Source of the DNA: Trametes villosa
Lineage: Eukaryota; Basidiomycota; Agaricomycetes; Polyporales; Polyporaceae
Reading direction: 5' to 3'
DNA: 64,000 nucleotides
Assembly (NCBI GenBank): GCA_002964805.2
Contig: PUDQ02000045.1
Coordinates: forward strand, 1-64,000
In this document: positions 23,721 through 36,009 of the stretch, piece by piece
How positions within the stretch are numbered: position 1 is the stretch's first letter
Layout: every line of letters begins with the position of its first letter
Notes under the pieces: model-generated
The model's input: the letters and a program-made list of their open reading frames with translations, nothing else
Databases searched by the model: none
Told to the model about the DNA's origin: nothing
Position numbers and translations under genes: made by a program

Positions 23721-26494
23721 TTGTAATGGGAGTCGTGATGGCTGCCCTTGACCGCCTTGCGGTGCGCGCGGTTGTAGTCGAAGCCTCCTTGCGCAGACAA
23801 TCAAAAATCAACGCCGGGAGAGAACAGCGTGGCGACAAAAAACAGAGGCTGCCTGCAGAGGACATGTAGTCACGTCCTAGACGTCCCAGACGAGCACCCG
23901 CAATCCTTCCTGTGGCGCGAGCACCTTTTATCAGCGGCGCTGGTGTAGGTCCGGACTGCGCGTGCGCGTCCTAAGGGGCGTGGCGTCGTAAGGGTGGCGG
24001 TTAGGCCTTGCCGGGCAGCACTTGCATGTGGCGCGCTGTAGTAAACGACAGCCGGACCCATGCTGCGCATATGGCTGTGATATCGAGGAAAGAGTGTGCG
24101 CAGTCGACCTAGGATCCCGAGACGGTATCCTCTCCCACCTTACCCGAACCTCCGCCGCCTAATGACAGAAGTGCACCGGTGCTGGGTGCACGACGTTAGG
24201 AGGGCGCGTGGGCGGCGCGCACATTCGGCGCGACAGCCATCGCACGGTCGGCCTCCGCGCTCAGGTCCATGCCTTCTGTCCGGCAGGCGGCTCCTCGAGT
24301 CCTGCCCACGACGAGGTAAGTACCCAATGCGGTGCGGGGTTCGTCGACTTAATTTGACGCAGCGCGTGCTATGGGCGCAGACATTCGCTCCGTCCGGATG
24401 AAGATGAGCCCCAGACAGCTGCGAGTCGGCGTACATCGGCGTCCTGCGTGGCTGGATGCCGGTCAGGAGCAGCATCGAAAAGGACTCGGGTGAGTAGACT
24501 TTTCTACTGGTGCAGATCCGCTCGGCCTACCATGCTCTCGCGCACGGGCGCGCGACTCAACACTCGCTGTCCGCCGTGCGGCACTGCGATTCACGGCAAG
24601 CTTCGGCGGCCACAGCTGCTCGAGTTCTGTTCAGGAGTGCAGGAGAGCTCACGCCTACGGCCTTCACGATGTTCGTTGACTTACCCAGGCGCATCCCGGA
24701 CGGTCGGCGTGAGTTCGAGAGTGGGACCGGGCCACCGGCCGCCATGGAGTTGGCATTGCGGGCTCTTGGGGACCAAGTCGATGCCTGCAGTACAAGGCGG
24801 CTGGCACAGGCTACAGAGGGCACTGTGGATTGAAACCGAGGTGAGTAGACACGTCGTCGTGCCAAAGTGCGGCTGGCTTACCTCACGTTCACGCAAGGAA
24901 CTGCTTGCGCAGGTGCCGCACACAAGTGCGAGTCTGAGACTGGCAGGCACGTTGTCGCGGCGGTCGCAGAAGCCTTTCATGTCTCAGGGTCCCGTTGAGA
25001 GGCCAGCAAGCACTTGGGGCATATCTGGAAGAGCCGGTGAGAAGTCGTCCGCCGCTCGTTATACTTCCGCCGGCGGATCGGCAGAGCAACAGCGTGTGCA
25101 TGCGGCGGGGAGGCGACGGGAGGCGATCGGGAGGGTGTCGGGGAGGTCGCATGGGCTGCTCGTAGCACAAGGTCCCGCAGAGAGGTTGAGGGGTCTGTGT
25201 GTAGCTCCAGTCTTCGGCGTGTGGAGATGTTCACCAGGGATTTGACCTACAGAGATAGCAAGTACTTTGTATTGACAGCTTATCAGGGCACAAGTGAGCC
25301 TGAGTGTGCAGCATGCAGGGTAAATGTAATGAGGCGTACCTGCGCGATGCACAAGGCTAACGAACCCAGCTTGGCCCTGCATGGACGCACGCTAACGAAG
25401 TATGCGGCGACGCTGTAGCCTGGGGACATAGAGCCGTAGGCTGCAGCCCGGGCCGCGGGCGGCAGCGTTCAGCCCAAAGCCGAAGCGCCCAAGGAGTGAA
25501 AGCGCCGGTCACGGATGTCAGTCACTGAATTGTCGAGAGCGAACCACTACTCCGAGTGGCTTAATTCTTTTTGTAATGTATATAAGGATACTGTATACAG
25601 CTAACAAAAATGTTAAAAGTGGCAACATTGAGCAGGGTAATCAGCGACCGACTTGGTCACAACTGTCACAGGATCTACTAATGTGTTACCTCGGCGGCTT
25701 TGGCGCTTAGTGCACCGCGCTCGTCCTGCACTCGCCAGTACACCGCTCTCCCTCGCTCTCTCCCCACCTGGCTCGTCCCCCGGCCTCCTTCATACCAGTG
25801 TCCTGAGACTAGCTCTTGTTTCTGTGCCACCCCTCAGCATCACCACCTCTTGCTATCTGTGTTTCTTCAAGACTAGGCACAAGCCATCAACTTCGCGGCA
25901 ACTGTAGGCTAGTCGGGGACACCGAGTGTTGCAGTGCGCCTCAACCTCGTAAGTGCCCCCCAATGTCACTCCCCCGCTCCGGTCAGCTGTTTTTCAACTT
26001 GCTTGTGTTCCAGCAGGGGTGCCAGATCCACATCGACGCAGGATACATTCAAGTTGCGGCCTCACAAGCCCATGCGCACACGGGCCGTCCGTGTAAAGTA
26101 TGTCGCATGTGCAACATATCCCTTCGGCAGGCTAACGAGCTAACGAGGCGGGGCAGGTACGGCGGCTGCGTGTGCGGGGTCCCCACTACTCGATGACTGT
26201 CCGAAACGCTCACCTACCGTGATCACGACCAGCCGCTCTGAACGTGGAAGGCGGCCAGTTCGCAAGGCACGGGACACCTCTCCATTCGCTCAAGTACGCT
26301 TCCGGAGCTGTCAGGATTTGCAGGCGACCCCGCCTGACCTCGTTCTGAGCCTCGACCGCGACTGCCAACGCATACAGCGCGCACGTCTCTGTCCAGACTT
26401 GACAATGACGCACTCAAGATGCGTAACAGCGGCACGCAAGACGACTCTTGCGCGGCGACAGCTGTACCTGATGCTCATGCTTATCTCCTTGCAG
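23721..26494. other. Non-coding interval after the truncated gypsy element
   Basis: The longest frame (24448-25245, plus) is Arg/Ser/Gly-rich without motifs. Three intron-like donors recur (GAGGTAAGTA near 24316, GGTGAGTAGAC near 24490 and near 24840), suggesting debris of a once-spliced repeat. A TATATAAGG box occurs near 25580. I see no gene. Confidence 0.35.
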
Positions 26495-26860
26495 CTACAG
26501 GAACAATCAGTTCAAGCTCTTCTACAACGCCGAGTCCGGCCTTGACATCGACGGTGCGTGGATCGACATGAACGAGCCCGCCAGCGTAAGTCCAACCCTG
26601 AACTTATGCGCGATGCCTGTTTAACTTCTTTGTATAGTTCTGGAACTGCGCCTGCACCCATGCCTTCGCTCAGGCGATTGAGCTAGACCTCCTCCCCCGC
26701 GCATGCACCTCCCCCCAGCGCACGACTCTCCCATCTTCGGCGCTGCTACGCTCCAGAAGCACGTCGACCACAGCCACGACAACGTGCAGAACCCGCCCTA
26801 CGCGATCGCAAACCCCGCCTGCACCGGCGCGCTGTCCGACACGACCGCCTACGTGATCGC
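26495..26860 (+). pseudogene. GH31 alpha-glucosidase relic
   Basis: Exon 26495-26585 encodes the GH31 catalytic segment [14 protein letters not shown], in which the Asp of IDMNEP is the family nucleophile. A 52-nt intron (26586-26637) follows, then FWNCACTHAFAQA at 26638 onward. Within 60 nt the reading moves to another frame (SPIFG, then NPPYAIAN, then LSDTTAYV), as GH31 proteins normally continue there, and similarity ends near 26860. A complete GH31 protein is about 900 aa; only about 120 residues survive. The active enzymes release glucose from starch- or maltose-type substrates, usually outside the cell in fungi. The acid/base half of the domain is absent. Confidence 0.8.
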
Positions 26861-28959
26861 ACCGTGTCCCCGCGCGCCGCGTCGTGCTACCCTGCCCACG
26901 CGTCGAAACAATTCCGGCGCGGGACCGGCGCAGTTTCCTCTGTACCCTCGTATGCGCTCGATAGGTCCCTTTTGTATTGCTCATGGTGTCTCTACATAGT
27001 CTATTGCATTTGATAATCCGAAAACAGAAGCCTTCCGCTGCGCTTGCCCGCCGTCAGCGACGACGAGGAGTCCGTTCGCCCCGTGAGCGCTTAGGCGCCC
27101 AGATTGAGAAGTACAGTAGCAGCTCGCGCACGTCTTCCACGGTGTCGAACCACACACACACGACGCCGGCGACTACACAGCAAGCCTCGCACGTAGCAGC
27201 ACCCGGTCGAACGACACTGGACGGCCTCGACCCGGGATCGCCTCGCACGACGAACCGGCGTGCGTGCCGTGCATGCGGCGGCGACTCGTACTCGTCGTGC
27301 ATGCCCTACCGTGCCCGCGCCCCTAACACTTCTCTCCCAGCTTCTCGGCTCGCTGGGGGTCGTCTCCCAACTCTGCTGCCGACGCGCTGCAGCCGTGCAT
27401 CGCAAGCCACCCTGCAACGCGTACGAGGCGGCCCCGCCGACGTCCCCGCATGCCATATACCGTGAGTACGGCGCCCGCGACGCTTGCGGATTCGTTCTCA
27501 CCCTACATAGAACACGCCACAGGCGTTCTCTGCGCAAAAATCACTGCTCTGCGCAAACATCACTGCTCGTGCTCGACACCACGACCGTGCCGCGCTCAAG
27601 GCCGCCTCGCCAACATCAATGCAGGCCGAGCAGGATGCCCCCGCGCCGGTCGTCGCGACAACAAGCCTGAGCTTGCGCCCGAGATAAGACGGGCCGGCGC
27701 GCGATGACGGCGGCAAAACGCGGCACACGGAGCGCCTCCCGCGACAGGAGCTCGCCACCTCGCAGGCGCAATCGGCGGGAAACTCGGGGCACGTCACCGC
27801 GCCTCCCACGCCGACATGCAATGTCGGCAGACCAAGGACGGCGGGCGCTCAGGCCTCAGAGCGTGCTCTGCCTCTCGGCGAGCCGTCCGCCGTTCCTGGG
27901 CCACTCGACATCGCGTGCCCTGCGGTCCCTTCCTCAGGACGGCTCTCGCACTCGACCCCGCGCCCTCGGGCTCCTCGAGCGCGCCCGCATGCAGCCCGCA
28001 AGCCGAAAGCCACCCCCGGACGCTGACGACGCCCACGCTACGAAGCCCGCAAGCCGCGTCAGTCCCCAGTGCACCCACAGGCACCTACACCGCGCCCGCC
28101 ACCTGCCCAGTGCTCTTCGGCCCCAACGAGCACGCACCTGGAGGCTGAGCTCTTACAGCTGATGCGCCTGCCCGATGTGCCGCTCGCGCCTGCTCGTGGT
28201 GCTCGGATTGGCGCCCTCGCCATCGGGACTCGGGACTCGGGGGGAGGCGGACGGCGCTCCGTCCGCCGCCATTCTGTGTATGCCCCCGTCTGCGGTGCAC
28301 CCGCCATGGGGAGCGCCTCTGCGCGTCGCCGTCTCGTGCTCTGCGTACCCGTGCTCTTGGCGCCACGGTGAGGACATCAGCCAGACTGTGTCCCGCCCCG
28401 CCGACCAGCTCGCCCGCCCCTTCCTGTACTAACTAGGACTATGTGTATGAAGTCCCGTAACTACTCCCCGGCCCGCTCGCGCCTCCCCGTCTCCCCTTGC
28501 GCCGCGGCGTGCTTTCGAAGGAGGTGGGTCAGCCAAGGACGCCCGTGGCATGTCGCGCAAGGAACGTGCCGTGCTGCTGTGTGCTGGGCACCCCCGACTC
28601 GGATCACTGCTGAATACGGACAGAAGGTGAGAGCGCAGAATGCGCGTATAGACGAGAGCGAAGGACGTACATACGAGTGTGTGCGCGCCGCGCGCGCATG
28701 TCTGCGGCGGCGGGCTAGGCGTGGAACGAGCACACATGAACAGGACACCTAGCACGGCGGAAGAGCGGCACATACGTACGTCGCGATTTGCGCGCTCGAG
28801 GTGTGTCACCAGCGAGTCTGCACCCTTCGGCGGGACGGGTGCGGACGGGGTGCATTGCTTGTGTGAAGAACTCGCTGCTTGCCCTCTGTTGCCCGTTTTG
28901 CGCGCGCCTGTGCAATCCTGTGGGTACTCGCATGCACACGCAACCGTTGGACGGGCTTC

Positions 28960-29025
28960 GACGGGCTTCAGGGTAACTACAAACATGCGCCGGACGGGCT
29001 TCAGGGTTACTGCAAATATGCGCCG
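28960..29025. repeat. 33-bp tandem duplication
   Basis: Two adjacent copies of GACGGGCTTCAGGGT followed by TACTGCAAATATGCGCCG-type sequence, differing at three positions. A partial third copy of the first 10 bp precedes them. Confidence 0.8.
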
Positions 29026-29328
29026 CTATGCGACGAGGCTAAGGCAAAGAACGGGGATCAATGCATCCGCGAAACGGCCGTCTCAACTGCTGCATGTAGC
29101 AAGCCTAGCACGCGTGCATCGGAACGCCGGCTGTGGCCCGTCGACGCGCGTGCTGACGAGGCTGGAGCCGCCAAGTGTTGCTCGACGACGAGGCGGCGGG
29201 GATCCGGGCGCAGTAACGACACTGCATCAATCCCTCGACGTACCAGACGCTCCACAAGCCCGGTTACTGGGATGTGTACGCAATCAGCGAGGACTGGGTG
29301 CAGATGCTCTGGGTCGTCCGACTCCCAG

Positions 29329-29499
29329 AAGTTCATCGAGAAGCATGGCTTTGTACACACCCTCTTTCTGCCCAAGCCGCTCGAAGACGGCACGATCCCT
29401 GAGGGCCACTTCTACTACAAGGCTGAGTGCACCGGGGACGGGAAGCTGAATCTGCTCGTGCCCCAGCATGGAACTCACTCATTGTGCAGAACGTGTTAG
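29329..29499 (+). pseudogene. Unassigned coding-like fragment
   Basis: One frame reads KFIEKHGFVHTLFLPKP then EGHFYYKAECTGDGKLN, a balanced amino-acid mix unlike the surrounding compositional frames. The preceding 90 nt read well in a different frame (HKPGYWDVYAISEDWVQ). A frameshifted exon remnant is likely. I do not recognise the family. Confidence 0.3.
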
Positions 29500-29806
29500 A
29501 CGGCATGAAGCTGCAACGCGATCATCGCGGCCTACAAGACACACCGCCGGCGAGATCTTCCGGACGTGAAGAACAACGGCTTGGTCGTGCCCACGGAGTG
29601 CCAGAAAAGGCCGTGCCCGCGCCTGCGTCGCCGTTAGACCCCTCGCCTAGCGATGGCGATATCCGTCCTGCTTATCTTATGAATAGCGTACACAGTGCAT
29701 CGCCGAAGACCGAGAGCGGTAAGATTGCGTGTACACTACGCATTATGCTCTACAACAGCTAGGAGTACAATTGGCTGTCAGTCCACATGTACCCTCAATG
29801 CAACCT

Positions 29807-32107
29807 TTACCAACCTTTCGAAGACTGACGGGTAACCCGGTCAGTGGGGGGTACGTAGCCTTTCCCCAATCGCCGCGGCCGCTTGGCCACCTGCACTTGG
29901 AGAGCTGCCGTGGAGACATCTCTATCACTGCCGTCCTCGCCCTGGGGGGTGTATGCATCTCCATCGCTCAGCTCCTCTCCATTGCTTGGCTTCTGCTCAT
30001 CGCTCGCCTCATCTCCGTCGCTCCCTTGGTAATTTGATGACGAGCCATACAAACTTGATGAGGCTTCCAGCATGACATCCTGTCCTCGTTGTGACAGGTA
30101 CTGTACCGCGCCGATCTTTGGCATCTTCTTGGCCGGTCTACCCCTCTTGCCAGCGGTTCCTGTAGAGGATTATCAGCTGACAAGCTACAAACCACGCAGC
30201 CTCGTAGTATGATGCATACCAGCGCCGGCCGGCCACGTTTAACCTCCATCAAACGCCAATCGTATTGGTTTTTCTTGAAAGCGTTGAACGATGCTGGCCC
30301 TATGGTCGTCTTGAAACCGGCGGCCCGCACGTCCGAGGGGATAGTCTGCAACATGGACTCAGCGATCAAGAGGAAGAAAGATAAACCGCCGCAGCTTACC
30401 GGGATCCAGTCAGCTCCAACCCAATGCGAAGGCCGTTGGGCACAGATAGCTGAGTACATCGTGTGAGGCTTGTAGCAATACTGATAGACTTGGACCTTCT
30501 TGGACTCAACGTCGTTCTCTCCGAGTAGGTCTGATTCCAAGCACGAGTAAGGCATACCTGCGGGTCATGTCAGCCTCTCACAGTGGAATAGTGAGGCATA
30601 GCAGCATATATTATGACGTACCTATCGTGTGTGCAGGATCAAATAAGCCGGCCTTGACATACTCGTTGTAAAGTTCACGGTCCATCCGCACTGAGCATTT
30701 ACGGTAGACCTTGAGGTACTGATTGATGAAGTTGGCGTCACTCTTGTAGTTGTACGCGAACGCAGTTCGACGGTTCGGCAGAGAGAGACAATGAGACCTG
30801 TAAGTTTCCGAGACGTACTGAGCAACCTCTAGAGGTAGGGCGTCCTTGAGCCTGAGATCCTGGCACGCACAGAACTCGTGGAGCGGCATGCCAGGCCAGA
30901 TTCCGAGACGATGCAGGAAGTCCATGGCTGTGTGTTGCCCCAAGCCGTTGAATATCGCCTGCGTCAGGACCAGCGCCTTTAGGATCGAGCGCGTCGAACG
31001 AATGACCCTAGTCAGGAGCATCACAGGGTCGTGCGCGAGTGCTTCTTCCTCTTCTTCTGTGAGTTCTTTCTCTTCCTCTCCCTGCAATGCCATCCATGAT
31101 GACTGATGGTATTAAGCAAAATTATCTCACTCACCTCCGACGGCGCAGGCAAATCGAGAACAAGCTTGCGCCAGAAATCTAACTGGTTCTTCGCATCCTC
31201 TGTCTCATATATCCAGTCCGGACCATGGTTGCGCGACCAAAGTGAAGTCCAGTACTTAGAAAAGTTCAGCACCTGGTATACAACACTTGCAGATAACTCA
31301 CCAGTGATTCCTTCTGGAGATCTGCCGCTGTCCAGTGGCGAGAGAGGCTCATGATGTGCATACGTGTGAGACGGTTATGGTCTATGATGAGAATGGTGTC
31401 TTCTTCCCCGACCAGGGCTGCAAAGATAGCGATCGTCTGAACAGGACCTTCCGCGGTTTTGCGTGCGCCAGAGGTGGTGAGCTCCGGGGGAATGAGAAAG
31501 CTGCGCATGATATATAGCGGCTCTCGCTTTCGTGTCGGCATGGCCAGGCGCGTCGTTGGCTATGATTTTGTAGTAGTACACAGTGGGCACGATAATGATG
31601 GTTCCCTCGAGACCAAAATGGACGCGGGGAGCATGCTGGCGACTTGTCAGCACAAAGCAGAGATGGTGTGATCAAAACATCTTACATATCCAGCTGCAAA
31701 GATGATCTCCTTTCCTCGCGCCTTCACCAGCAGCTCGCCGCTGTCAAGGGGTTCCATGTAGCTAGCAAATGGCTTGTTGTGCGACTTGGAAATGTCGATA
31801 GGGGAGGTATGATGATCCTCTGGGCATGGCTCCAGGTCCTCGGTATAGTCAAAAATTGGAGAGCTGTTGACGGTGCATGTTATGTATATTTTGCCTGGCT
31901 TGCCCGGTTTTCCCTTCCTCCCGAGGGCGAACACCCGGGGAAAGATTCGTAGAGATGCTATGATATGCCATGAATGAGAGGCACTGGACCCCGATACGGC
32001 ATGAGGAAGAGCGCACCCTGGAAAGCTTCATCATGCTTCTTGCGGAACTGGGAGCAAAGGCGGCGGGTGATGAATTCAAATCCGTGAAGAATGTCGACTT
32101 CAGGCAT
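29807..32107 (-). pseudogene. Multi-exon unknown gene, lightly decayed
   Basis: Proposed exons: 32107-31935 (ATG, MPEVDILHGFEF), 31863-31686, 31635-31302, 31272-31135, 31081-30622, 30557-30400, 30345-30220, 30159-29807. Most introns are 50-71 nt with good borders and agreeing phases. Defects: a TAG at 31960-31958 in exon 1, a one-base frame change in exon 3 near 31545, a 29-nt gap between exons 3 and 4 that is too short for a normal intron, and a last exon whose better frame (KRGRPAKK, AT-hook-like, then an acidic tail) is out of phase unless an unusual GTGGCC donor is used. An acidic run (EEEKELTEEEEEA) starts exon 5. There is no recognised domain. The coherent exon plan shows it was a real gene. 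Confidence 0.65.
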
Positions 32108-32950
32108 GCTGCAGGTGTATATCGAGCGAGAAGAAAGGGATCACAGTACTTGCGTAGCTTGCCAAGTCGCGTCAAACATCGCGTCGTGTCACGCGTCGCG
32201 TCACGTCGCATCGCGTCGCACATAGGGCGCATATTTCTGAGCGAGTATGACAGCGGTTTTCGTGCGTGTATGCACATACACTCATACATTCGGGTACGGC
32301 GGGATAACGACTACAGGTTACGGACTGTACATAAAACTTTTACGCCCACAATAATCCCTGTAGGCCGCCCGTTCATCTGGACAGCCGCCGGCAGCCCAGT
32401 GCGACGGTCCGAGCTAACCAGGAATACTGCCAGCCCGCTCGGCTGCAAGGAATCCCACCCTTCCTGGCCTGCCCACATTTCCTGCAGCCAGGCGCAACAC
32501 GCACATCACCTTGCCCTTCTGCAGGCTGCGGTCAGGGCGGGCGGGCAGGCGCGCGTGTGCGTTCGCAGCGTAAGCGCGCAGACAAGGCAGATGGCGGACG
32601 GCGGGCGGGTGCCTGATCGCGGGCAGGATCTGCGAGAGGACGGGGAAATAAAACAATACTCTGCCACTGTAGGATGAGCCTATTGGCGCGCGGCGTTCAT
32701 GGGGAGGAGGCAGCGTTGTGAGGAGAGGTCGGGGGAAGAGTCGGGAGCGCCAGCTACTGATCGACGGACAGGCTACCGCTAGTATGCGAGGGTTGTCCTC
32801 GCCACGCTCGCCCACCCTCGCTGCACATGCGCGCGCGCGACCACACAGCCCCCGCCCCGCCCCGCCTCCGCACGCACGCGCTGTGTGTCCCCCTGATCAG
32901 CATGCGCACGCACAGATCGAGCGGCGAACCACTCGCCCGTGCACCCTCGC
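32108..32950. other. Non-coding interval
   Basis: No gene recognised. A short run of GCGTCACGTCGCATC-type repeats is near 32175-32225. Frames are compositional. Confidence 0.4.
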
Positions 32951-34067
32951 CGCGGGACCCTGCCTCCTCGCCAACAGTGTGTGCGGCCACCCCGACGCCC
33001 GCCAGTCTCCGTCGCCGCCATCCGACTGCCGTACCTCCGCCCCGCCCCGTCAGCCGTCGCAGGGCCTCGCTCCCGCACCCATGTGCCGCCAGCGCCCTGG
33101 CACCGTCCTGTAGGAGCGCAGCACCGCCCATGCGCTCAGTCGACCGAATACCGGCAGGTCGCGGCATCTGCTCACCTCGAATCTCGCCGTATGGCGGCCG
33201 CGGCACCTCGGTCTCCAGCAGCCCCGACGCCGTCGACGCCGCCTTCACAGTCGCCACTCCTCCCGAACACCCGCCGGCGCGTCTTCAAAACGGGTGCGTG
33301 CACGTCCCCGCCCGCAGCGTGACCTGCACCGACGTGAGCAGATCAACACGCCGGAAGCCGGAGACTCGCCCCGCGACGAACAGAGCTCGAGGGGCCGGGA
33401 CCAGCAGTCGCCGCGCGGCGCGGACGACGAGTCTCCCCTCCCACTACGGTCGGGAGCTCGAGCAGTCAAGGGCGCGGCCGGAGAGGTACTCGTCCCCCCT
33501 GCGCCCGCTTCCGAACTGGCGCCCCGGTGGTGCAGCACCCGTCCGACGCCCTCAGCCCATGCTTGAGATGGGCTCCGCGTGAAAGTAAGTCAGCGAGCGC
33601 CGCGGGAACCGGAGGAGTCCAATACTCACCGCGCCGCGAACAGAACCTGAGGGGTCGCCGCTGTGGAGGCTCGCCGGGAGGTTCGCAGCCGCGCCGAGGG
33701 CGCGTTTCAAGTCCCAGCACGGCCCCGGTTGTGGAGGTCCAGGGAGCGGCCGGAGAGGAACCCGCCGCTGCTAAGACCGCTTCCGAGCTCGCTAGCCGCC
33801 GGTGCAGCACTTGCTGGGCGAGCACAAGCTTGCTCGGTGCATCCTGGAAACGGGCGCGTCAAGGGCAGTCCGTGAGCGCCGCGGAAGCTGGAGGAAACGA
33901 GTACTTACCGCACCGTGAGCAGAACTCGAGGGCTCGCCGATTGCGGGGCTGGCCGGGGGTTGCTCCGCCACGCGGACGACTCGTTTCGAGCCTCAACGCG
34001 CCCGCGAGCGGAGAAGTCCACGGTGCGGCCGGAGAGCAACCCTCTGCGGCTGCCGCCGCTTCCCAGT
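32951..34067. repeat. Repeat array 1 flanking the HET relic
   Basis: Matches 36010-36985 in direct orientation, from GGGACCCTGC through the shared tail CTCAACGCGCCCGCGAGCGG. It contains three internal units of roughly 260-280 bp, marked by GCGAACAGAGCTCGAGG (33377), GCGAACAGAACCTGAGG (33636) and GTGAGCAGAACTCGAGG (33916). On the minus strand, units carry donor-like GTGAGTATT or GTAAGTACT, so the array may derive from a multiplied exon-intron module. Confidence 0.8.
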
Positions 34068-34186
34068 ACACTGACTAGCCGTGCAGATCCTCCCGAGCGT
34101 CCTCAAGGCGACAGAGAGCCCCGCCGCGAACACCGCCACTAGTAGGTTGGTGCAGGCCGCGGAATTCGAAGGGATCGAACGCTCAC

Positions 34187-35560
34187 CTAGTTAAGATCAG
34201 AATCCGCCGAGCAGGACATCGATAGACGGAGCCACCTCGAGGGAAGCCGCACGCCGACAGGAAGCAGGAGCTCGGCCGTCTGCCTGACCGGATACCGTCC
34301 CACCGTGCGCAAGACGGCGCTCGCATCCTCCGAGTGCGGCCACGAGTGCACCCGGGCGGCCTTCGAAGAGCCTGCGAAGCGCGTGTCTTGGGGACAGTGG
34401 GTGAGCATCCTAGGCAAGCAGATCCACATACCGCTGACAGCCATACTCGAGCATAGGTCGCCGGAGCGCCTGCTCGTCTGTGGTGCCGAACGAGGCCCCG
34501 ATCCACGTCGCGCTACAGCCCTTCTCCAGGATCTGCTTCGCGAGAACAACGGTCGCGCCGACGCGGTCGTCCTTATCGAAGTCGGAGGGGTTCAGGGAGA
34601 CGTCGAAGAGGCCCATGATGCTGAGGACCATATCCACCGGGCGGGATGACGTGCGCATGAGCGCGCTCCGCCACACTGCGCTCTCCCCCGCCTCGCTCCC
34701 GCGCAGACGCAGCGCGCCCATCGTCGCCCATGCCTGCGGCGCCTCCGGATCCCCGAAGATATGCACCGGCACTGAGAAACGGTGCGCCGCGTCCTTCGCC
34801 TTGTCCCGCTTGAACTTCATCTTGCCCTCGATGGAGAACAGCAGGATGTCCGTCGCGTCCGCGAGGGCGCACTTGCGCGGCACGACCTCCTCGATCCGGC
34901 CGACGGTCGCACCGCTGTAGGCCCCGGGCTTGTACGCCCACTGGAGAAGGACGAGCGCGCGCGGCGGCGCGAGCAGCTTCTAGAGCGTCCACGCGCGGTG
35001 GATCCACGCGGTGTCCTCGCCGAGCCCCGCGAGGCGGCGCAGCGGCGGTAGACGGCGTGCATCTGCTGGATCTGCCACGCCTTGTCGAGCTTGCTTGTCT
35101 GCATGATGCAGAGCCGGTCGAGCCAGAGCAGCTCGACGCCCTCCTGGACCGCCGCGGCGCACATGAAGGAAAGGAGGCGGATGCTGATGGGCTCGCCGGA
35201 GTCGGCGCCCTTGACGCTGAACAGCCGGCGTGGGGCAAGGGAGGGCTTCTTCGGCGGGTAGCCCTGCCAGACGTAGGAGACGGTCGCGTATGGGACGTCC
35301 TTGGGCGGGAAGTTGAGGTTTGTTTCGTGGATGCGAAGGATGTTCTCGGCGGCGGCGCTTCCGCCGCCCTCCGGCGCGCGTCATCACGAAGAGGCAAGTG
35401 GAACTCGTCGCGGCGCGGCTGCGGGAGCACGCCGTCGCGCACATGCCCGTGCTCGAGTCTTCGCCGCCCGCGCGCGGCCAGGGAAGCTCGCAGCGTCTCG
35501 ACGGAGTCTGGGAGGGTACGCCGGTCGCGCTCTACACGTACGAGGTGAGCAGTACGCGAT
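34187..35560 (-). pseudogene. HET-domain (nonself recognition) gene, broken
   Basis: The minus strand encodes, in order, PYATVSYVWQG (near 35305), ELLWLDRLCIMQTS (near 35120), DTAWIHRAWTL ending at a TAG (34982-34980), then KLLAPPRALVLLQWAYKPGA and, near 34600, MGLFDVSLNPSDFDKDDRVG. This is the order seen in basidiomycete HET-domain proteins, where the Trp-Thr-Leu motif normally continues with Gln, so CAG to TAG is likely. Frames change near 35370 and 35040, the latter with loss of about a dozen residues. A C-terminal exon follows after a short intron (about 34462-34507). HET proteins trigger incompatibility reactions between genetically different hyphae; this copy cannot encode one. It lies between two direct repeat arrays. 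Confidence 0.8.
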
Positions 35561-36009
35561 CAGCGTAGCATGTACGTACTCACCTTGCGTGGCAGGGTCT
35601 TCCCGCGGCCGTCACGTAGGACGGTAGCGAACCCAGAGCGCAGCGGTACGAGAGGAGCTCGTGCGCCGCCCGCGGTTGCCGCGCCGGACATGCGCACAGG
35701 CCCGGGCCCGGGCCCTCACGTCCTCGTGCAGCGAAAGGCGTGCAGAGACATGGAGCAACGACGTAAGCACAGAGCAAATCGTGTACGTCTCGTCGAAAAA
35801 CTCACCGCGACGCCCGTCAGTCGCTCCGGACGCTCCTCCAGCTTGTCCGTGCGCTCCCTGGGAGCTCCTGCGGCACGCTCCGGGCTTGTCGGGCAGCACG
35901 GCGCGGCGCCCACCTCCCGTTGTCCCCGTCACGCATCTTGCGCGCTGCGCTGCCTGCGCGTCGGCAGCGCGAGGGACAGGACGCGGCCGTCGGCGTCGGC
36001 GAGACCGCC

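Larger units (their letters stand above)
26861..29806. other. GC-rich interval with coding debris
   Basis: Long overlapping frames at 27000-28900 are Arg/Pro/Ala/Ser-rich on both strands and look compositional. Items that stand out are a 33-bp tandem duplication at 28960-29025 and a short coding-like fragment near 29329-29499. Confidence 0.4.

Noticed and set aside
24448..25245. 265-aa plus-strand ORF
   Set aside because: Arg/Ser/Gly-rich with no hydrophobic core or motif; intron-like donors interrupt it.
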